Below are positions 37,861 through 46,035 of a DNA stretch of 64,000 bases, piece after piece. Position numbers and translations under genes: made by a program. Source of the DNA: Virgibacillus halotolerans (GTDB lineage: Bacteria > Bacillota > Bacilli > Bacillales > Amphibacillaceae); assembly GCF_016908515.1 (NCBI RefSeq), contig NZ_JAFBEA010000009.1, positions 1 to 64,000 of the forward strand. The letters run 5' to 3'. The notes beneath the pieces were generated by a model. That model worked only from the letters and a program-made list of their open reading frames with translations. It ran no database searches and was not told the origin of the DNA. Positions within the stretch are counted from its first letter, which is position 1. Every line of letters begins with the position of its first letter.

Positions 37861-37967
37861 CAGAAAAAACCTCCCTTCTTTTAAAATGGCTCATTTGGAA
37901 GGAATTAAACCCTATCGCATAAAAGTAGTCGATACCGACAAACTAAGGTCAAAAAGGAGGTCCGACC

Positions 37968-38813
37968 ATGCATACGATGTGGAAGGGTACGATCAGTTTT
38001 GGGCTTGTTAATATCCCTGTTAAAATGCACGCAGCGACGGAAAATAAAGATGTGAAGTTAAGGCAGCTGCATAAGGAATGCCAAACACCGGTTAAATATG
38101 AAAAGGTGTGTCCTGTTTGTAATCGGGAAGTGAAAAATGAGGAAATTGTTAAAGCATATGAATATGCTAAAAATAAATTTGTGGTTTTAGATGAAGAGGA
38201 ATTAGAGGCATTAAGAAAAGAGCAGACAGACAAAGCCGTTGAAATTGTAGACTTCGTAAAGTTAGCCGATATCGATCCGATTTATTTTGAAAAAAGTTAT
38301 TTTTTATCTCCAAATGAAGGTGGAAGCAAGGCGTATGGATTGTTGCGTAATGCCTTAAAGGATACCGAGAAAATTGGAATAGCCAAAATGATCATCCGAT
38401 CAAAAGAGCAGCTCGCAGTTATTCGTGTTTATGAAAATACATTAGTTGTGGAAACCATTCACTATCCAGATGAAGTACGCAATGTACAGGACGTTCCGAA
38501 TGTGCCGGATGAAGTGAAAACAGTAAAAAAGGAACTGGATACAGCTAAAATGTTGATTGAACAGTTAACAACCGAATTTGAACCGGAAAAGTATAAAGAT
38601 GATTATCGGACAGCATTGCTCGAATTAATAGAGGAGAAGAAAAATAAGGACCAAACAACGACTACCGCAGCAGTAGGCGACAAACCGGGACCAGATTATG
38701 AAACCAATTTAATGGATGCGCTCCAAGCTTCCCTTGATCGGGCAAAGAAAGATAAACCCAAGCCAAAGCAGCCAAAAAGAAAGACAGCACAAAAGAAAAA
38801 GGCAGCAACATGA
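37968..38813 (+). CDS. ku: Non-homologous end-joining protein Ku
   Basis: A 281-residue prokaryotic Ku that rings double-strand DNA ends and recruits LigD. It opens MWKGTISFGLVNIPVK, the family signature, and has KYEKVCPVCNREV and YFLSPNEGGSKAYGLL. The C-terminal ~45 residues are Lys/Pro-rich (KKDKPKPKQPKRKTAQKKK), a DNA-contacting tail seen in many bacterial Ku proteins. In B. subtilis ku and ligD are made in spores to repair breaks during germination. ATG behind AAGGAGGT. Confidence 0.95.
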   Translation: MHTMWKGTISFGLVNIPVKMHAATENKDVKLRQLHKECQTPVKYEKVCPVCNREVKNEEIVKAYEYAKNKFVVLDEEELEALRKEQTDKAVEIVDFVKLADIDPIYFEKSYFLSPNEGGSKAYGLLRNALKDTEKIGIAKMIIRSKEQLAVIRVYENTLVVETIHYPDEVRNVQDVPNVPDEVKTVKKELDTAKMLIEQLTTEFEPEKYKDDYRTALLELIEEKKNKDQTTTTAAVGDKPGPDYETNLMDALQASLDRAKKDKPKPKQPKRKTAQKKKAAT

Positions 38814-38823
38814 CATTGTAAAA

Positions 38824-38860
38824 ATAAAATGTCTCCTCTAGAAAAAGGAGGCATTTTTAA
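38824..38860 (+). terminator. Terminator of ku
   Basis: AAATGTCTCCT/AGGAGGCATTT stem with T-run. The following stretch to 39208 (~350 bases) shows no gene or structure that I can support; it ends with the acyltransferase promoter region. Confidence 0.75.
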
Positions 38861-39208
38861 TTTGCTTAACAGCTGTCACCTATTCGTCACTGAAATAAAA
38901 GATGTTTTGGAGCAGATAAGAAAGGCTAACTACTTTTTTACTGCATCAGTGCAACGAAGGCAAGTGCCATTATGGCTTGACGATTGCCACGTTTTCTAAT
39001 GTGGAATTTGGTTTAAATAAATGATGTCAAATAGCTTCGTTTTACCTAGTCAGCATTTTTTAGGAGCTATTTTAACTTGTTTATCATATTTCAATTTATT
39101 TACAAATAGATAACAACTTTATGAAACCGGTAGTATTCATCATTAAACTGCTCCAAAATGGGTATATAGAGAATAAGAGTTATTATAAGTAAAAGAGGAT
39201 GAAAGCTA

Positions 39209-40228
39209 ATGGAGAGAAATGCTTTTTTTGATAATGCGAAAGTTTTATTGATTTTTTTAGTAGTGTTTGGACATTTACTTCAACCATTTATTGAGCAATC
39301 AACGGGTATGAATACACTGTATTTATGGATCTATACATTTCATATGCCTGCATTTATATTATTATCGGGTTTCTTTGCGAAAGGATCAGGGAATAAGCAA
39401 TATATCATGAAGTTGGCAAAGAAGTTATTAATACCGTACCTGATTTTTCAATCACTCTACACGATATTTTATTTTTTTATTGGTAAAGATGGATGGCAAG
39501 CGGGGGTTTTCTATCCACAATGGGCATTGTGGTTCTTGTTTAGTTTATTTTGCTGGCATGTACTTTTAGCCCTCTTTAAGAAGATACCACCGATTCCAGG
39601 GATTGCTTTAGCAATTCTAATCGGTGTGATGGTAGGTTACTTTGGTAATATAGGTCACACGTTTAGCTTATCCAGAACGTTTGTCTTTTTCCCATTTTTC
39701 CTTGCTGGTTTTTGGATAACGGAAAAACAGATTATGTTGGTGAAACATCAGGGAGTAAAAATAGCATCATTAGTTGTCATGACAGGTATTGCGGCAGGTA
39801 TCTATTTTGCACCGGAGTTAAACTCAGGTTGGTTGTTGGCATCTAAATCCTACGGTGATTTAGGAATGACTGAATTTGGTGGCATGGCTCGCCTGTTAGT
39901 GTATTTGACCGCAACGATGATGGTAATTAGTTTCTTAGCATGGGTTCCTAAAAGGAAGCTAAGCATTACGAAATTAGGGACACGAACATTGTATGTGTAT
40001 TTATTACATGGCTTTTTCATCCAGTATTTCCGAGAAGTGGGTCTCTTTGAAGTAAATAACTTTGCAGATTTAGCTGGGTTGGCTATTGTAGCAGCAGCGA
40101 TTGTATTTGTACTTTCAAGTAAACCGGTTCTTGGTATATGGCAACCGTTAATTGAGGTTAGGGCTTCGATCATGAAGCACGCGATACATGATAAGACAAA
40201 TAAAGATTCCACACAAACATCTAACTAA
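39209..40228 (+). CDS. Acyltransferase 3 family membrane protein
   Basis: A 339-residue integral membrane protein with ~10 helices. The N-terminus FDNAKVLLIFLVVFGHLLQPF has the conserved His of acyltransferase 3/OafA proteins, followed by IYTFHMPAFILLSGFFAKG. Such proteins move acetyl or other acyl groups onto surface sugars or lipids. Here the acceptor is unknown. Ribosome binding site AGAGGATG is modest. The SDR-like gene begins 38 bases downstream on the same strand; the two may act on the same surface polysaccharide (inference). Confidence 0.85.
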   Translation: MERNAFFDNAKVLLIFLVVFGHLLQPFIEQSTGMNTLYLWIYTFHMPAFILLSGFFAKGSGNKQYIMKLAKKLLIPYLIFQSLYTIFYFFIGKDGWQAGVFYPQWALWFLFSLFCWHVLLALFKKIPPIPGIALAILIGVMVGYFGNIGHTFSLSRTFVFFPFFLAGFWITEKQIMLVKHQGVKIASLVVMTGIAAGIYFAPELNSGWLLASKSYGDLGMTEFGGMARLLVYLTATMMVISFLAWVPKRKLSITKLGTRTLYVYLLHGFFIQYFREVGLFEVNNFADLAGLAIVAAAIVFVLSSKPVLGIWQPLIEVRASIMKHAIHDKTNKDSTQTSN

Positions 40229-40266
40229 ACGCTAAGGACATTTCAGGGGAAGGAATGGTGTTAATC

Positions 40267-41082
40267 ATGAAAGTTTGTGTATTTGGAGCCAGTGGATATG
40301 TCGGTGCATCTGTTTATAAAAGATTAAAGGACAAAGAGGCCTTGGAAGTGAGTGGCACATATTTAGATGAACCACCATTATTTGACGATCTAATCAAACT
40401 TGATATCAATGAACCTGAGTCATTTTCCGATTACTATAAAAGTGAAAATCCAGATGTTGTCGTCTGGTCTGTGATGGATGGGCCAAATGAGCATGAATTA
40501 ACGGATAATGGATTGATAAACTTAATAACCTTTTTAACACCAGCCACCAAGCTGATTTATATTTCATCCGATTTTGTATTTAGTGCCGGAAAAGGACCTT
40601 ACAAAGAAGCGGATCCTTTATCAACACTACCAGATGATCATGTTTATAGTACGTACGCAAATGCGAAAGTCAAAGCAGAGCGATTGATTAATCATGAATT
40701 GTCTAATTATGTAATCCTAAGGGCTGGGCCAATCTTTGGTGAAAATAAAATAGGGAAACTGGATGAACGTACAGACAAGCTTTCCTATCATTTGAGATCA
40801 GGGAAAGCGATTGCTTTTCGTGACGATTTAATCAGAACGTTTGTCAATGTAGAAGATTTGGCGGGTACCATTGTTCAAATGGTTGAAAATGATCAGGTAG
40901 GTACTTATCATACAGGATCAGGTGAAACAAAAAGTTACTATGAATTTATGAGCGCAACAGCGGAGCAACTGGGCTTTAACCCGAACATGGTTGAAAAAGC
41001 GTCAGAATATGAAGAGGCAGATCATGAAATACCAAAGAACACAGCACTAAATACAGGTAAAATAGCAAAAATCATGAAATAA
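40267..41082 (+). CDS. NAD(P)-dependent sugar-nucleotide reductase-like SDR (RmlD-like)
   Basis: A 271-residue extended short-chain dehydrogenase. Rossmann loop GASGYVG at the N-terminus, YISSDFVFSAGKGPY with the catalytic Ser/Thr region, and Tyr-x-x-x-Lys in YANAKVKAE. This layout is that of dTDP-4-dehydrorhamnose reductases and related NAD(P)-binding proteins. The exact substrate is not clear; no rml genes are nearby. ATG at 40267 is taken as the start since GGTG lies 6 bases upstream; ATG 40255 is immediately behind GGGGAAGGA and is also possible. Confidence 0.75.
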   Translation: MKVCVFGASGYVGASVYKRLKDKEALEVSGTYLDEPPLFDDLIKLDINEPESFSDYYKSENPDVVVWSVMDGPNEHELTDNGLINLITFLTPATKLIYISSDFVFSAGKGPYKEADPLSTLPDDHVYSTYANAKVKAERLINHELSNYVILRAGPIFGENKIGKLDERTDKLSYHLRSGKAIAFRDDLIRTFVNVEDLAGTIVQMVENDQVGTYHTGSGETKSYYEFMSATAEQLGFNPNMVEKASEYEEADHEIPKNTALNTGKIAKIMK

Positions 41083-41159
41083 AGATTCGGATAGATCGTA
41101 TATTAAATTATCCCCCTATATAACGGCAACGAAGTATGCGAAAACAGCATGATGTATAA

Positions 41160-41198
41160 AGAAACAGACGACACGGAATAGATGTCGTCTGTTTTTTG
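41160..41198. terminator. Terminator between convergent genes
   Basis: AAACAGACGACA and complement followed by TTTTTT; A-run on the other side, so both neighbours can use it. Confidence 0.85.
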
Positions 41199-41200
41199 CG

Positions 41201-42550
41201 TTAAAAAATGATATGTGCGATTAAGGTAATAATCGGTAGTGTAATAATTGTTCGTAACAGGAAGATAATAATTAAATCCTTGAAATTAATAGGGATTTTT
41301 GAGCCGAGTAAAAGGCCTCCAACCTCAGACATGTAAATTAATTGGGTGACAGACAGTGCCGCAATAATAAAACGCGTGATATCTGCCTCAATGGATGAAC
41401 CGATAATTGCAGGTATAAACATATCCGCAAAACCAATTAATAGGGTTTGCGAAGCTTCCGCTGCATACGGTATTTGCATTAATTCGAGTAAAGGAATGAA
41501 CGGCATCCCGAGCCATTGAAATACAGGCGTATATTCTGCAATCATCAGTGCAATCAGACCGAATGCCATCACTACAGGAGCAACACCCATCCACATATCG
41601 AGAATGTTTTCTCCACCTTCTTTAGCAAACTTATAAATACTATTTTCTTTTTTACCCCGATTCAGAGCTGTTTTATAACCATATGTCAATGCGTTATCAC
41701 CTGCTGGAATCGTTTCATCAATACCTTCTGATGCTTCTTTTGCGTACGTATCTGCTTTCCGGGAAAGTGGTGGGATACGTGGCATAATGAGTGCGGCAAT
41801 TAAACCGGCTACCAATATTGTTAAGTAAAACGGTATAAACATATCCATCAGACCTACTTCATCAAGTATAACAATGGTAAAGGTAATGGAAACAACGGAG
41901 AAAGTGGTACCGATGACTGCGGCTTCTCGCTTTGTATAAAAGCCGTCTTCATATTGCTTACTTGTTAATAGCACGCCGATTGTACCATCACCGACCCATG
42001 ATGCCAGAGAGTCCACAGATGATCGACCGGGCAAGCGGAATAAAGGACGCATCACGTTGGTCATTAATATACCGAAAAAGTCCAATAGACCAAAATTCAT
42101 AAGCAACGGTAAAAGCATACCTGCGAATAGAAAGACAGCGAACAAAGTATGTAACAAGCCATCCAACAGTGTTTCACCTGTATCTGGTCCATGAATAAAT
42201 TCTGGTCCAATTTTGAAGAATACCATCACAGCAAATATGGCTGCAAGCACCCTAGTGATTGTCCAAAACATATTGACATGAAAAAGATTATGGAAGAAAG
42301 GGCTTTTAGCAAAAGCTTTTGGACCAAACATTTTAGCAGAAGCTGTCATGATTGCTGTAATAATGATGATGATCATCATGATGGCGGATAATTGATTTTT
42401 CAATAATTCCTCTACCCAGCCAGCTAAAACAGCAATGGGTATTGTCAATCCTTCCGCCGTTTTAATAGGTGCAATAAATAAAAAGACGCCGATAAGCGAC
42501 GGGATAATAATTTTTAAATGATCGCCGAATGTATAGTTGTTTTTTCTCAT
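41201..42550 (-). CDS. YjiH family membrane protein (nucleoside-recognition Gate domain)
   Basis: A 449-residue integral membrane protein with ~10 helices. The family marks are GVFLFIAPIK at the N-terminus, FRLPGRSSVDSLASWVGDGTIGVLLT split in the first Gate repeat, and IPAIIGSSIEADITRFIIAALSVTQLIYMSEVGGLLLGS split in the second. Related proteins are called nucleoside transporters or sporulation-related Gate proteins; the substrate of YjiH is not established. Strong ribosome binding site GGAGGATC next to the ATG. Monocistronic. Confidence 0.8.
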   Translation of the reverse strand: MRKNNYTFGDHLKIIIPSLIGVFLFIAPIKTAEGLTIPIAVLAGWVEELLKNQLSAIMMIIIIITAIMTASAKMFGPKAFAKSPFFHNLFHVNMFWTITRVLAAIFAVMVFFKIGPEFIHGPDTGETLLDGLLHTLFAVFLFAGMLLPLLMNFGLLDFFGILMTNVMRPLFRLPGRSSVDSLASWVGDGTIGVLLTSKQYEDGFYTKREAAVIGTTFSVVSITFTIVILDEVGLMDMFIPFYLTILVAGLIAALIMPRIPPLSRKADTYAKEASEGIDETIPAGDNALTYGYKTALNRGKKENSIYKFAKEGGENILDMWMGVAPVVMAFGLIALMIAEYTPVFQWLGMPFIPLLELMQIPYAAEASQTLLIGFADMFIPAIIGSSIEADITRFIIAALSVTQLIYMSEVGGLLLGSKIPINFKDLIIIFLLRTIITLPIITLIAHIIF

Positions 42551-42769
42551 AAGATCCTCCGTGGTGTTACTAGATATTTAAATTGTACTTGGTAATGGTC
42601 AGCATGTAAAATGCAACCTGAATAATTATGCAATAGAATGATAAAATATTCAAGTGTAAAAATTGTTTTAATGAAATTAGTGTACATAATGTGCGGAGAA
42701 GGGCACAAATTATTCGTAAATCACTTATGATTTATCGTTGGTTGGGTAAAGTAGGGTGAGGTGTTTATA

Positions 42770-44407
42770 TTGAAAAGTGCTTTGAAATACAATGCGCTTT
42801 ATCGTAGTACTGTTATCATTTGGATGGTCTTAAAATTTATTCTTCAAATTTACCTTTTCCATGCGCGATATAATGTTTGGGATGAGAGAACGAATGCCAA
42901 ATGGGACAAATTATTGGTAAAGTTAGCGAAGGAATACCGTAAAAAGGCTATAGATCTCGGTGGCGTACTGGTTAAAGTTGGCCAATTTTTTAGTACGAGA
43001 GCCGATTTTATGCCAGATGTTTTTATACAGGAACTTAGCGGATTAGTTGATCGTGTACCACCAATGTCTGAAGCTTACGCAAAAGCGTTAATGGAGCGGG
43101 AATGGGGAACAAGGTTGGACCAGCATCTTTCATACTTTGAACCGCATTCTGTCGCCTCCGCTTCTATAGGGGAAGTATATAAGGCGACATTAAAAGATGG
43201 GTCAAACGTTGCTATTAAGGTACAACGTTACAAGATAGAGAAAATTTTCCATAAAGATTTTACCGCATTACGGATTGTATTTTGGATCTTATCTGTTTTC
43301 ACTTCTTTTGGGAAAAAGGCAGATTTAAAAGCATTGTATCGCGAATTGGTTATTGTGATGAATCGTGAATTAAATTATCAAAAGGAATTGTCCTATGCAA
43401 AATACTTCCAAGAACGATTGAAGGACAATGATGCTGTTCATGTACCAATATATTACGAGTCTTTATGTACGGAAAAAGTGTTGGTCATGGAATGGATAGG
43501 GGGTGCAAAGATAACTGATCTTGCCTTTTTTTACAATCATCATATTGATGTGCAAAAGGTAGCAAAGACATTGTTTGATGTGTATTTAGATCAGTTTATC
43601 AACAGTGGTTATTTCCATGCTGATCCACATGGAGGGAATATTCTGGTTCAAGAAAATGGCATGATTTCTATTATTGACTTTGGCATGGTAGGTGAAGTCA
43701 GAAAGCAGGATACAAACTATTTTAAACAGCTGATCCGTAGCATCGTTGTGGATGATTATGACAAAGTGATTGAAACGCTGGATGAAATGAACTTCTTACT
43801 GCCGAACGCCAACCGAAAAAAGTTGAAAAAGATGATTAAACAAACGATAGAATTATATCAAAATGGTTCATTTAGTAATATGGATGAACATACAATGGAA
43901 CAAATAAAGGATGATATCAGTATTTTCATCAAAGACCAGCCTATCCAATTACCAGCAGAATATGCCTATTTAGGTAGGGCCATGTCAATTGTGGTTGGTA
44001 TATTATTTGAATTATATCCGGATGTTGATATTCAAAAATGGGCAAAGCCAAAAATAAAACAATGGTTCGGTGGCTTTGTGGAGGGTATCTATGTACAGAC
44101 AGCGGTGGACATGGCTAAACCATTGTTATCTTTTCCAAAAGCAATGTTACATTTTCTCGAAAGTGGGGAAAAAGATAGACAGTGGGATAAAGAAAAACAA
44201 AAGAAACAATTAAAGCATCAGTTCTTTGTCGTGCTTGAGCTAATTACTTTTGTTATGGTGCTGTGTAGCGCCGGATTGATCATATATGGCGTTCATATCA
44301 GCTTACAGCCATTGACCATCAGCGGTATCATTGCAATAGGGTTGTTTATTATCATGATAAATATTATACTTTTCATACACTATCGTATGATTCGTTCGAG
44401 CATGTGA
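42770..44407 (+). CDS. ABC1/UbiB-family atypical kinase
   Basis: A ~545-residue protein with the UbiB/ADCK core: the KxGQ motif in LGGVLVKVGQFFSTRAD, the Ala-rich nucleotide loop SVASASIGEVYKA, VAIKVQR, the catalytic loop YFHADPHGGNILV and the metal Asp in SIIDFGMVGEV. Two membrane helices at the C-terminus anchor it. Family members have ATPase activity and support isoprenoid-quinone pathways; the Bacillus role is not settled. TTG at 42770 follows GAGGTG at 6 bases; a GTG three codons upstream overlaps that site. The next gene follows at 13 bases. Confidence 0.85.
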   Translation: MKSALKYNALYRSTVIIWMVLKFILQIYLFHARYNVWDERTNAKWDKLLVKLAKEYRKKAIDLGGVLVKVGQFFSTRADFMPDVFIQELSGLVDRVPPMSEAYAKALMEREWGTRLDQHLSYFEPHSVASASIGEVYKATLKDGSNVAIKVQRYKIEKIFHKDFTALRIVFWILSVFTSFGKKADLKALYRELVIVMNRELNYQKELSYAKYFQERLKDNDAVHVPIYYESLCTEKVLVMEWIGGAKITDLAFFYNHHIDVQKVAKTLFDVYLDQFINSGYFHADPHGGNILVQENGMISIIDFGMVGEVRKQDTNYFKQLIRSIVVDDYDKVIETLDEMNFLLPNANRKKLKKMIKQTIELYQNGSFSNMDEHTMEQIKDDISIFIKDQPIQLPAEYAYLGRAMSIVVGILFELYPDVDIQKWAKPKIKQWFGGFVEGIYVQTAVDMAKPLLSFPKAMLHFLESGEKDRQWDKEKQKKQLKHQFFVVLELITFVMVLCSAGLIIYGVHISLQPLTISGIIAIGLFIIMINIILFIHYRMIRSSM

Positions 44408-44420
44408 GGGGGTGTTAAGA

Positions 44421-44732
44421 ATGAGCGATTATCTAAAAAAAGGATTTTTGTTAGGGCTTGGAGCAGCTGTTAGCGGCAAAGAAAAGTTCGAACAGAAATT
44501 AAAAGAATTAGTAGATAAAAATGAACTGTCAACCAATCAAGCCAAAGAAGTTATGCGGGATTTCGTTGAAAAAGGCGAAATGAAAAAAGATGAATGGGAC
44601 GTAAAACAATCTACAAAAACACAAGAAATGGCAAAAGATATGGGAATAGCAACAAAAGAAGATATCCAGGAATTACGTGCACGAATTACTCAGCTGGAAG
44701 CACAATTGGAAGAAAAAGTAGAAGAAAATTAA
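44421..44732 (+). CDS. Phasin-like small coiled-coil protein
   Basis: A 103-residue protein. A hydrophobic N-terminal stretch (KKGFLLGLGAAVSGKEKFEQKL) is followed by a charged helix and a C-terminal heptad-like segment (TKEDIQELRARITQLEAQLEE). This is the layout of the phasin-related proteins often encoded beside UbiB-like kinases in Bacilli and other bacteria. It starts at ATG behind GAGGGGGTG, coupled to the kinase gene. A membrane- or granule-surface partner of the kinase is inferred from context only. Confidence 0.7.
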   Translation: MSDYLKKGFLLGLGAAVSGKEKFEQKLKELVDKNELSTNQAKEVMRDFVEKGEMKKDEWDVKQSTKTQEMAKDMGIATKEDIQELRARITQLEAQLEEKVEEN

Positions 44733-44740
44733 TTAAACGA

Positions 44741-44780
44741 AAAGGAACCAACCGGAAAAATCAGGTTGGTTCCTTTTTTC
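44741..44780 (+). terminator. Terminator of the UbiB/phasin operon
   Basis: AAAGGAACCAACC and complement, followed by TTTTTTC. Confidence 0.9.
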
Positions 44781-44811
44781 GTATGTTTTTTTTAAAAGGT
44801 TGTTCCTTTTT

Positions 44812-45111
44812 ACCCCCACCGCCCGTCTACAATTTGGTGCTAAAACTGTTGAATTCCACTGCAGGCGGACGCTTTACGCGGGCACGGCTTTCGACGCACA
44901 GGATGTGCTAGTGCAAAGGTTTTCGGTGGGACGAACCCGTGGTGCAGTCCCAGGACGTCGCGTACTTAACCTGCCTCGAGAAACCCACACTAAGGGGCCT
45001 TCAGACATGTGCTTTTCCCGCTGGTGTCTTCGCCTTCCGTTCCAATCAACGATGTAGTGCTCCGAATTAATGAATGATTAAATGATGGCGTATCTAATAT
45101 TTAGAACTATG
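44812..45111. repeat. Repeat block A, left copy (inverted relative to 50.75-50.97 kb)
   Basis: From CCGCCCGTCTACA to ACTATGG this block is the reverse complement of about 50754-50972, with GCTAAAACTGTTG, CCACTGCAGGCGGACGCTT, CCAATCAACGATGTAGTGCT and TGAATGATTAAATGATGG shared. It forms a long palindrome of the same type as the MITE-like elements. An extra ~85 bases (about 44892-44976, starting TCGACGCACAGGATGTGCTA) interrupt it compared with the right copy. Confidence 0.75.
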
Positions 45112-45256
45112 GATAAGTTCAAGTGCTTATGAAATTGGCTACTATTAACCAAAACAGTAAAACAAACTGCCGAAAATGAAAATCCATCCCAGCAAATGGA
45201 ATATGCGAGACCCCATGGAAAGCGAGTATATTCCATTCTCGTGATGATACTTTCAT
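45112..45256 (+). repeat. Repeat block B, left copy
   Basis: ATAAGTTCAAG...CTTATGAAATTGGCT, AACAAACTGCCGAAAATGAA and AGCAAATGGAATATGCGAGA match 50492-50755 in the same orientation. This copy is shorter, lacking the internal hairpin and the CGTCCTGT modules. It ends GCGAGTATATTCCATT. It lies directly before the oxidase operon. Confidence 0.7.
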
Positions 45257-45340
45257 CTAAATCCTCCAACAGGTTTGGCGACCGGAAACGATGGGAAATA
45301 GATGACTAACTGACAATTACAGAAAAGGTTGCTGTTAAAA

Positions 45341-46030
45341 ATGAAAAAGCTATCTATTTTACCTATATTCTTATTTCTCGCTGGCTGTAATATAACGGTG
45401 CTAGATCCAAAAAGTAGTACGGGCAAGGAACAATCCTTTTTAATTTGGTTTAGCTTTGGATTGATGACAATCGTTGTGATTACGGTATTTATTTTATTTG
45501 CTTGGTTTGTGTTTAAATATCGTTATACCAAGGAAAAGGATGACGTTATACCAAAAGATGTGAAGGGAAATCTAAAACTGGAGTTAACCTGGACAATATT
45601 GCCTGTCCTCTTATTGGCTGTACTTGCCGTCCCAACGATTGCGATTACCTATGACCAATCACCGGTGTCGGATGCCAAGGAGGAGTTGGATGGTGTTCCT
45701 ATTGATGTTAAAGCAGAACAATTCAAGTGGACATTTACCCACGAAAATGGCAAAGAAGTAACGGATGAATTGGTTATACCGGAGACGGATGCGGTTATTT
45801 TCCATCTGAAATCAGCAGACATTATCCATTCCTTTTGGGTACCTGCTTTGGCTGGGAAAGTGGACGTTTTCCCTGATAAAGAACTGACATATGAAATTAA
45901 AAACCCAGAAGCAGGCACATACAAAGGAAAATGTGCCGAGTATTGTGGCTTGCAACATGCTGATATGACCTTTGATGTCAAAGTAGTTTCAGCAGAAGAT
46001 TACAAAAAATATATAGAAGAGGAGGAGTGA
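45341..46030 (+). CDS. ctaC: Cytochrome c oxidase subunit II (CuA subunit, lipoprotein)
   Basis: A 229-residue membrane protein. A lipoprotein signal with lipobox LAGC, two membrane helices (residues ~30-60 and ~85-105), then an extracytoplasmic cupredoxin domain. A full set of CuA ligands is present: His in ADIIHSFWVP and the CAEYCGLQHADM loop. The C-terminal cytochrome c domain of B. subtilis CtaC is missing. Having CuA argues against a quinol oxidase. The start at 45341 is chosen for MKKLS and its signal peptide; the ribosome binding site (AAAAGG) is weak. First gene of the operon. Confidence 0.85.
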   Translation: MKKLSILPIFLFLAGCNITVLDPKSSTGKEQSFLIWFSFGLMTIVVITVFILFAWFVFKYRYTKEKDDVIPKDVKGNLKLELTWTILPVLLLAVLAVPTIAITYDQSPVSDAKEELDGVPIDVKAEQFKWTFTHENGKEVTDELVIPETDAVIFHLKSADIIHSFWVPALAGKVDVFPDKELTYEIKNPEAGTYKGKCAEYCGLQHADMTFDVKVVSAEDYKKYIEEEE

Positions 46031-46035
46031 GGCAC

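Noticed and set aside
37861-37967. Sigma-G promoter for ku
   Set aside because: A CATAAAA-like -10 is present but the -35 match is poor; expected from B. subtilis but not supported well enough here.
45078-45269. 63-codon minus-strand frame, also a 70-codon frame at 50444-50656
   Set aside because: Both arise from repeat block B, whose two copies give related peptides; no start signals.
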